From a bacterium (GTDB lineage: Bacteria > Pseudomonadota > Gammaproteobacteria > Burkholderiales > Burkholderiaceae_C), in contig JAVBXK010000082.1 of the NCBI GenBank assembly GCA_030824555.1, positions 1 through 36,497 on the forward strand: DNA of 36,497 nucleotides. The letters run 5' to 3'. Position 1 is the stretch's first letter, and every line of letters starts with the position of its first letter. The notes beneath the pieces are model-generated. The model ran no database searches and had not been told where the DNA came from. It was given only the letters and a program-made list of their open reading frames with translations. This document shows, piece after piece, positions 31,165-36,497 of this stretch. A program made the position numbers and the translations under genes.

Positions 31165-33060
31165 TCAGAAGGTTTCCCAGTCGCCATCGTCCGATGCGGG
31201 TGCCTTGGTCGCCCTCGGTGCAGCCGCAGCGGGTTTGGCTGCCGGTGCAGCCGCCTTGGGCCGTGCTGGCGGGGCAGCAGGTCTGGCCTGGGATGTCGTG
31301 CGTGCAGTGGCTGAAGTCGGTGCCGATGGCTTGGACGCTTTGGCTGCCGGGGCCAATGCAGATGCAGGGGCAGGCAAAGCCGCTGCCTTGCGCACGGCGG
31401 GTACAACCGACTTGCGCGCTGGCGCCGACAAAGCCGGGGCCCTGGGTGCAGGCGTGGGCGCGGCCAAACGCGGGCCCACGCTGGCGGGTGCGGCAGCCCT
31501 CGGCTGCGGCAACGCACCCATGCCGCTGCGGTGGGTCCCGTCTGTCTGGAACACGCTGACCAGCTGGCTCAGCCGCTGAGCCTGCTCTTTCAGTGCATCG
31601 GCGGCGGCAGAACTTTCCTCCACCAGCGAAGCGTTTTGCTGGGTCATGTGGTCCAGCTGGTTCACAGCGGTGTTGACCTGTGCAATGCCGTTGCTCTGCT
31701 CGGCGGTGGTGGCGGTGATTTCACCGAGCACATCGGTCACGCGGCCCACGCTGGCCACGATTTCGTTCATGGTTTCGCCGGCGTGCTGCACCAACCTGCT
31801 GCCGCTGTCGACCTTTTCGACACTGGCGTTGATCAGGTCTTTGATTTCCTTGGCGGCCTGGGCGCTGCGCCCGGCCAGGTTGCGCACTTCGGACGCCACC
31901 ACAGCAAAGCCACGCCCGGCCTCGCCCGCGCGCGCCGCCTCGACGGCGGCGTTGAGCGCCAGGATGTTGGTCTGGAACGCAATGCTGTCGATCACGCCAA
32001 TGATGTTGGCAATTTTGCGGCTGCTCTCGTTGATGTCGTCCATGGTGGCCACCACCTGGCTCACGACCTCGCCACCGCGCGAGGCCACGCCCGCAGCCGT
32101 GGATGCCAGCTGATTGGCCTGCGACGCCGCGTCGGCGCTCTGGCGCACCGTGGTGGTCAGGTCGGCCATGCTGCTGGACGTTTGCGCCAGGTTGCTGGCG
32201 GCCGACTCGGTGCGACTGGCCAGGTCTTGCGTGCCGCTGGCAATCTGGGTGCTGGACACCCCAATGTGGTCAGATGCCCCACGGATTTCATTCACCACTT
32301 TCAACAGCGACGACTGCATCTGCCCCAGTGCGCGAAGCAGGTCGCCCAGTTCATCGTTGCGGTCTGTGTGGGCCGACACCACCAGGTTGCCGCCTGCCAC
32401 CTGTTGCGCCAGCTCACCCGCGCGCGCCAGGTCGTTGACCACGCGGCGCAGCATCAGCCACGACGCCCAGATGGCAACGAGGGCCACAACCACACCCAGC
32501 ACGAGCATCAGCCAGTGCAATTTATCGGCCTGCACCCGGGCACCGTTGACCACCTCCACCGCATGGGCCTCGGACTTTGCGCTCAATGACACAAACTGCT
32601 GGTTCAGGTTTTGGAACGTGGCATCGGCCGTTTGCAAAGCGGCCACACCGGTGTTGGGGTCCACACTGGCCAGGTCCAGGGCCATGTCGGCTTGCTTGGC
32701 GTACTGCGCGGTCTGTGCACGAACACCCTGAATGAGGGTGGCATCCAGGCCATGCCCTTCCAGTCCGGTCAGCACACGCTCGGCCCCCTGAAGCTGCTTG
32801 ACCAGATCCGCCCGCACCGCGGTCAGTTTGGCATCGTCCATCGACCCCACGATGGCCATGGTGCGATACACACCTGTGTGCGCCTGGGCAATCTGGTCCT
32901 GCACATCGTTGATGGTCTTGAGCTGCGTCACCTGCGCAGCAAAGCCCGTCTGAACGGTCTGAGCACTGCGGGCAACGAAGTAAGAGTCGACCTGCCCGGC
33001 CACCAGCACGCCCACGGCGGTCAGCACGGGTGCCATCAACAGTTTGTGTCTGAGCTTCAT
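31165..33060 (-). CDS. Methyl-accepting chemotaxis protein, 4-helix-bundle type, with DWETF tail
   Basis: Transmembrane chemoreceptor of 631 residues. TM1 is near 8-25, followed by a helical periplasmic domain of about 165 residues of the 4HB type (VTQLKTINDVQDQIAQAHTG). TM2 is near 190-210 (HWLMLVLGVVVALVAIWASW), followed by HAMP. The cytoplasmic helical hairpin has the highly conserved tip [20 protein letters not shown]. After it comes a linker of about 100 residues rich in Ala, Pro and Lys, and then the last residues DDGDWETF. DWETF resembles the NWETF pentapeptide that tethers CheR and CheB in enterobacterial receptors. The start is supported by CAGGA about 9 bases upstream. No che genes are in the window. 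Confidence 0.92.
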   Translation of the reverse strand: MKLRHKLLMAPVLTAVGVLVAGQVDSYFVARSAQTVQTGFAAQVTQLKTINDVQDQIAQAHTGVYRTMAIVGSMDDAKLTAVRADLVKQLQGAERVLTGLEGHGLDATLIQGVRAQTAQYAKQADMALDLASVDPNTGVAALQTADATFQNLNQQFVSLSAKSEAHAVEVVNGARVQADKLHWLMLVLGVVVALVAIWASWLMLRRVVNDLARAGELAQQVAGGNLVVSAHTDRNDELGDLLRALGQMQSSLLKVVNEIRGASDHIGVSSTQIASGTQDLASRTESAASNLAQTSSSMADLTTTVRQSADAASQANQLASTAAGVASRGGEVVSQVVATMDDINESSRKIANIIGVIDSIAFQTNILALNAAVEAARAGEAGRGFAVVASEVRNLAGRSAQAAKEIKDLINASVEKVDSGSRLVQHAGETMNEIVASVGRVTDVLGEITATTAEQSNGIAQVNTAVNQLDHMTQQNASLVEESSAAADALKEQAQRLSQLVSVFQTDGTHRSGMGALPQPRAAAPASVGPRLAAPTPAPRAPALSAPARKSVVPAVRKAAALPAPASALAPAAKASKPSAPTSATARTTSQARPAAPPARPKAAAPAAKPAAAAPRATKAPASDDGDWETF

Positions 33061-33142
33061 TTTTGTTGTCCTGTTCCCAACGGGATGGGCTGTGCAGCCC
33101 CCCGCACATGCCGCGCACGCCGCAGCCGATATCAGTTATCCG

Positions 33143-33598
33143 TTACTTGTAGATGCCGCCACACACCACGGCCTCATCCAGCTTTTCGCAGTACATGGCT
33201 TTGGGTTCGATTTTTTTGGTGACGGGGTTGGTGAACTTGTAGTCCTGCCAGAACGTGCCTTTGGACTTGGCCAGCTCGACGCGCTCTTTCACGAATGGCT
33301 TGCCGTCCACGTCTTTCAGCTCGATCAGGTTTTTACCGATCATTTTTTCGTTGGCACCGTGAGCATGCACCGTGCCGTCCAGACCGTAGACCACCAGGTA
33401 CAGGTCGCGGTCAATGAACTGGCCCGCCTTGTTGCTGATTTCAGCATGGCCCTTTTCCTTGCCATTGGCCTTGATGAAGGCCACGCCTTTTTTCACCATG
33501 GCGGTGGCTTCCTTGTCGGTCGCATGGGTTTGCGCCATGGCCACCCCGCCCACGAATGAAAGGGCCAAGCCGAAAACGAGGGAACGGGCAAATGTCAT
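33143..33598 (-). CDS. Secreted single-Cache-domain protein
   Basis: Exported protein of 151 residues with a cleavable signal (LVFGLALSFVGGVAMA-QT) and an upstream TGGAG ribosome-binding site. The mature part is a stand-alone Cache-type sensor domain: MVKKGVAFIKANGKEKGHAE (long N-terminal helix), FIDRDLYLVVYGLDGTVHAHG, MIGKNLIELKDVDGKPFVKE and GTFWQDYKFTNPVTKKIEPK. Two Cys near the end (YCEKLDEAVVCGG) could form a disulfide. It has no membrane anchor or signalling domain. It lies between two chemoreceptor genes on the same strand, so it may act as a periplasmic co-sensor. The domain call is firm; the partner is inference. Confidence 0.85.
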   Translation of the reverse strand: MTFARSLVFGLALSFVGGVAMAQTHATDKEATAMVKKGVAFIKANGKEKGHAEISNKAGQFIDRDLYLVVYGLDGTVHAHGANEKMIGKNLIELKDVDGKPFVKERVELAKSKGTFWQDYKFTNPVTKKIEPKAMYCEKLDEAVVCGGIYK

Positions 33599-33761
33599 GT
33601 CGGTCTCCAGTGAAGAATGTGCCTGTCAAGGGAAATGCACGCAACGTGTACACACTTGTTGTGCGCACCGCTCGAAAGACCATTCTAGACCGTGCAATGG
33701 CCGCATTTGCCCGGCAAACCGGCCATGAAACGGGGACAAACCCGTGGGTGATGGAGCAGAC

Positions 33762-34856
33762 TCACACTTTGAATTCGTCCACCACGCCTTGCAATTGGTG
33801 CGCCTGTTCAGACAACTCGGAGGCATCCTTTGCCACCTGTGCCACCAACGAGGCGTTTTCCTGGGTCACCCGGTCCATGTGTTCTACCGCATCGTTCACC
33901 TGGGAAATGCCATGGCTTTGCTCGGCTGTGGCAGTCGATATGTCGCCCAACAAATGGGTGACACGCTGAACCGCCGTGACGATTTCCTGCATGGTCTGCC
34001 CAGCCTCATCCACCAGGTGCGCGCCAGTGTCCACATGCGCAACGGAGTCGTCGATCAACGCCTTGATTTCTTTGGCCGCGCCAGCGCTGCGCTGCGCCAG
34101 GCTGCGCACTTCACTGGCCACCACGGCAAAGCCCCGCCCCTGTTCACCCGCTCGGGCGGCCTCGACAGCCGCATTCAAAGCAAGGATGTTGGTTTGGAAC
34201 GCAATGCCTTCAATCACTTCAATGATGTCCACGATCCGGGCAGAACTGGCATTGATGGCGTGCATGGTGTCGACCACTTGCCCCACCACGGCACCACCGC
34301 GCTGCGCGACTTCAGATGTGTGCAGCGCCAGCACGTTGGCTTCCTGTGCCCGTTCGGCGGTTTGTTTGACCGAGTGGGTCAATTGGTTGACGCTGGCAGC
34401 GGTTTCACCCAGCGACGTGGCCTGGTCGGCCGTGCGGTGAGACAAATCGCTGTTGCCGTGGGCAATTTGAGCCGAAGCCGTTGAAATGGACGAGGTGGTG
34501 TTTTTGAGGCGCTCGACCAAATCGGTCAGGATGTCTTCCATGCTGCCCAGCGTGCCCAACAATGGACCGAAATCCCCTTCCACTTCAGTCTCGAAATCCT
34601 GACTCAGGTCACGCGCAGCCACGGTTTCGGCAATCAACTGCGCATCGCGCAAGGGTTTCTTGATGCCATTGAAAATGCCTCTTGCCGCAATGCCACTGGT
34701 GACCAATGCGGCCAGCATCAAGCCCAGCAACCCGCCAGCATGCGCGTCCATGCTGCCATTCGCCACACCCAGCCAGGTTGACATGGCCATCAGACTGAGA
34801 ACCGAACCAAAACCCCATACCAAACGCGCGGCAATGCTCAGCTTGGAAAAATTCAT
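33762..34856 (-). CDS. Methyl-accepting chemotaxis protein with almost no periplasmic domain
   Basis: Chemoreceptor of 364 residues. The start at 34856 has an AGGGGA ribosome-binding site about 8 bases upstream. Two closely spaced hydrophobic segments (about 10-29 and 38-55) are separated by only about 10 residues ([10 protein letters not shown]), so there is no ligand-binding domain. A short HAMP-like region follows ([19 protein letters not shown]), then the signalling hairpin with the conserved tip [20 protein letters not shown]. The C-terminus ends VVDEFKV with no pentapeptide. The Cache-protein gene follows after 163 bp on the same strand. Sensing may go through the membrane, through the partner protein or through receptor arrays. 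Confidence 0.9.
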   Translation of the reverse strand: MNFSKLSIAARLVWGFGSVLSLMAMSTWLGVANGSMDAHAGGLLGLMLAALVTSGIAARGIFNGIKKPLRDAQLIAETVAARDLSQDFETEVEGDFGPLLGTLGSMEDILTDLVERLKNTTSSISTASAQIAHGNSDLSHRTADQATSLGETAASVNQLTHSVKQTAERAQEANVLALHTSEVAQRGGAVVGQVVDTMHAINASSARIVDIIEVIEGIAFQTNILALNAAVEAARAGEQGRGFAVVASEVRSLAQRSAGAAKEIKALIDDSVAHVDTGAHLVDEAGQTMQEIVTAVQRVTHLLGDISTATAEQSHGISQVNDAVEHMDRVTQENASLVAQVAKDASELSEQAHQLQGVVDEFKV

Positions 34857-35002
34857 ATTGCAGTCCCCTGTTTCACTGTTGGGCCAGACCATAACCCGCT
34901 GAAACCGAGGCGCAATACGTGAATTTGCTTACTTCTGCCTGAATATCGCCGCTGGCAACGAGATCAACGGCCTTGCAACTGATCGCACGAAACCCGTCAC
35001 GC

Positions 35003-36055
35003 TCAGAACAGGCCACCTTTTGATTCAGGCGGCACCAACCCCAGGTGCCGGTACGCTGCCTGCGTGGCCACCCGCCCGCGCGGCGAGCGTTGCACGTACC
35101 CCTGTTGAATCAGGTAGGGCTCGATCACGTCTTCGATGGTGTCGCGCTCCTCCCCGATGCTGGCGGCAATGTTGTCCAGCCCCACGGGGCCGCCGTCAAA
35201 ACGGTGCACCAGGGCCTCCAGAAATTTGCGGTCCATCAGGTCAAAGCCCTGCGGGTCCACGTCCAGCATGGCCAGGGCCTTGTTGGCCACGTCGAGCGTG
35301 ATGGCCCCGTCGGCCTTCACCTCGGCGTAGTCGCGCACGCGGCGCAGCAGGCGGTTGGCAATGCGGGGGGTGCCCCGGCTGCGGCGGGCAATTTCGAACC
35401 CGCCCACCTCGTCCATGACCACATTCAGCAGCCCGGCGCTGCGCCGCACGATGCGGGCCAGCTCGTCAGGGGTGTAGAACTCCAGCCGCGCCACGATGCC
35501 GAAACGGTCGCGCAGCGGGTTGGTCAGCATGCCCGCGCGGGTGGTGGCACCAACCAGGGTGAAGGGCTGCAAATCGAGCTTGATGCTGCGCGCGGCCGGG
35601 CCCTCGCCGATCATGATGTCGATCTGGTAGTCCTCCAGTGCGGGGTACAGAATTTCTTCCACCACGGGGCTGAGACGGTGGATTTCGTCGATGAACAGCA
35701 CATCGTTGGGCTCCAGGTTGGTCAGCAGCGCGGCCAGGTCTTTGGGTTTTTCGAGCACCGGCCCACTGGTCTGCCTCAGGTTGACGCCCAGCTCGGCCGC
35801 GATGATGTGGCTGAGCGTGGTTTTGCCCAGGCCGGGGGGACCGAACAGCAGCACATGGTCCAGCGCCTCCTGGCGCTTCTTGGCTGCGCCAATGAAAATT
35901 TCAAGCTGCTCGCGCACCTTGGCTTGACCCACGTATTCGCCCAGCAACTTGGGGCGCAGGGCGCGCTCCAGCGCCTCTTCGCGGGGCGACTCGGGGGCCG
36001 CGCTGACCATGCGCTTGGGGGGGGTAGGCGAAAAATCGTCGGTTTGAATGCTCAT
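35003..36055 (-). CDS. ruvB: Holliday junction branch migration helicase RuvB
   Basis: AAA+ motor that drives branch migration with RuvA in recombination repair. It has 350 residues from the ATG at 36055; the in-frame extension to 36151 is not family-like. Walker A is [13 protein letters not shown], Walker [12 protein letters not shown], sensor 1 [11 protein letters not shown], and the arginine-finger region [15 protein letters not shown]. The sensor 2 region is [20 protein letters not shown]. The C-terminal winged helix includes [20 protein letters not shown]. The ruvA and ruvC genes are not next to it, since a chemoreceptor gene follows. The N-terminus ([19 protein letters not shown]) is typical of Burkholderiales RuvB. 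Confidence 0.97.
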   Translation of the reverse strand: MSIQTDDFSPTPPKRMVSAAPESPREEALERALRPKLLGEYVGQAKVREQLEIFIGAAKKRQEALDHVLLFGPPGLGKTTLSHIIAAELGVNLRQTSGPVLEKPKDLAALLTNLEPNDVLFIDEIHRLSPVVEEILYPALEDYQIDIMIGEGPAARSIKLDLQPFTLVGATTRAGMLTNPLRDRFGIVARLEFYTPDELARIVRRSAGLLNVVMDEVGGFEIARRSRGTPRIANRLLRRVRDYAEVKADGAITLDVANKALAMLDVDPQGFDLMDRKFLEALVHRFDGGPVGLDNIAASIGEERDTIEDVIEPYLIQQGYVQRSPRGRVATQAAYRHLGLVPPESKGGLF

Positions 36056-36189
36056 GTTTGGCAGGCTGAAAGCGGGCAAGGTGGCAAACGCACAGTATCG
36101 GCTGACATGCAGCGGGGCTGGCCCGCACACACGCTCAACTTGAAGGACCATATACCGATATGCTTGAGTATCCCCGGTGCAGCCCCCTC

Positions 36190-36497
36190 ATGACCCACAC
36201 CCGTTCAGTCCAGATTGCGAACCCGCTTCGCTTCAGCCCCGGCCACACCATTGACGCCGGGACGGCCCCTGCAGGGCAGTGGCTGCGTGCACGGGTGTCT
36301 GGTTTGCTGTTGACATGCGCCGCCATGGGAGTCGCTGCGGCCGATGCCCCGGCGACACCTGCGGCTGCGGCCCCTGCGCCAGCTGCCACACCTGTGGCCG
36401 TGCCCATCGATGTACCGGTGACGCGCGGCACGATTGACCTGTCTGGCTTGCGCCCCAGCATCCGCCCCCAGCTTGACCCGAATGCAGCGTCGGCACA
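36190..36497 (+). CDS. N-terminal part of an unrecognised secreted protein (3' end outside window)
   Basis: An ATG at 36190 opens a frame that runs to the window edge (102 codons). After about 37 polar residues a signal-like core appears (LRARVSGLLLTCAAMGVAAADA), followed by an Ala/Pro/Thr-rich stretch. A more ordered segment then begins (VPIDVPVTRGTIDLSGLRPS, then IRPQLDPNAAS). The long N-terminal region suggests that translation may start later. It is divergent from ruvB, 134 bp apart. I do not recognise the family. Overlapping frames on the minus strand lack a plausible protein character and are not called. Confidence 0.55.
   Translation, partial: MTHTRSVQIANPLRFSPGHTIDAGTAPAGQWLRARVSGLLLTCAAMGVAAADAPATPAAAAPAPAATPVAVPIDVPVTRGTIDLSGLRPSIRPQLDPNAASA

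Noticed and set aside
33087-33100. GGGCT-GTGC-AGCCC hairpin between the Cache and chemoreceptor genes
   Set aside because: Short stem without a T-run; not enough to call a terminator, though it could affect relative expression.
34857-35002. Sigma-28 type promoter for the chemoreceptor gene (GGCGATAT on the minus strand)
   Set aside because: No TAAA-type -35 element at the right distance; the match is too weak.
34873-35016. 47-codon minus-strand frame from a GTG at 35016, overlapping the ruvB stop, ending before the chemoreceptor gene
   Set aside because: No ribosome-binding site, no recognisable domain, and it overlaps ruvB; most likely chance in the gap.
1-36497. CRISPR arrays, tRNA or rRNA genes, transposases, integrases, phage genes
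   Set aside because: None seen by reading the sequence on both strands.

Overview
The window is about 36.5 kb of GC-rich chromosome (GC-ending codons almost everywhere). Gene content and order point to a betaproteobacterium of the Burkholderiales, most like the Comamonadaceae. The clues are a PP0621-type protein next to pilS-pilR-ampD, a 5-FCL / lytic transglycosylase / NDUFA9-like epimerase block, a CCA enzyme, and short AT-rich repeats of a kind I recall from that family. I see no phage, transposase, integrase, CRISPR array, rRNA or tRNA. This is chromosomal backbone plus signalling genes. The taxonomy is inference.

Layout. 1-4037 (+): tail of a PP0621-family protein, then pilS, pilR and ampD, with pilS/pilR/ampD coupled by ATGA overlaps. 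4106-4729 (-): 5-formyl-THF cyclo-ligase, head to head with a Slt-type lytic transglycosylase (+) and followed by an NDUFA9-like NAD(P)-binding protein (+). 7872-9179 (-): OmpP1/FadL channel. 9311-12504: a DUF302 lipoprotein (-) divergent from a CsoR-family repressor, a GST and cca (+). 12530-14527 (-): PknB-type kinase. 14648-17558 (+): periplasmic binding protein and hybrid histidine kinase. 17637-20977 (-): glk, a MidA-like methyltransferase, a DUF2905 protein and trxC. 21288-22593 (+): pteridine-reductase-like SDR and folB. 22618-25446 (-): PAS-GGDEF-EAL protein. 25679-27406 (+): ttcA and a DUF4136-like lipoprotein. 27416-29440 (-): PAS hybrid kinase-like protein. 29546-31132 (+): histidine phosphatase and YhhN. 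31165-34856 (-): two chemoreceptors flanking a secreted Cache protein. 35003-36055 (-): ruvB. 36190-end (+): start of an unknown secreted protein.

How the parts connect. Three observations stand out. (1) An AT-rich element of about 55 bp lies inside three unrelated genes (cca, the SDR, yhhN). It keeps the same orientation, reading phase and internal spacing each time, so each protein carries a related 14-residue stretch (I-A-x6-S-[GA]-E-x-x-F). Two weaker matches occur elsewhere. (2) A CsoR-family repressor lacks the usual Cu(I) His and second Cys but has a Cys at an unusual position. A CsoR-type TACCC...GGGTA palindrome lies in its own divergent promoter region, and a second one overlaps the trxC ribosome-binding site 8 kb away. 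With the DUF302 lipoprotein and GST this suggests a small thiol or reactive-sulfur regulon. (3) Several signalling proteins have unusual parts: a histidine-kinase-like protein with Arg at the phospho-acceptor position, a diguanylate cyclase domain with GNDEF, a chemoreceptor with almost no periplasmic domain beside a free secreted Cache domain, a receptor ending in DWETF, and a binding protein paired with a hybrid kinase.
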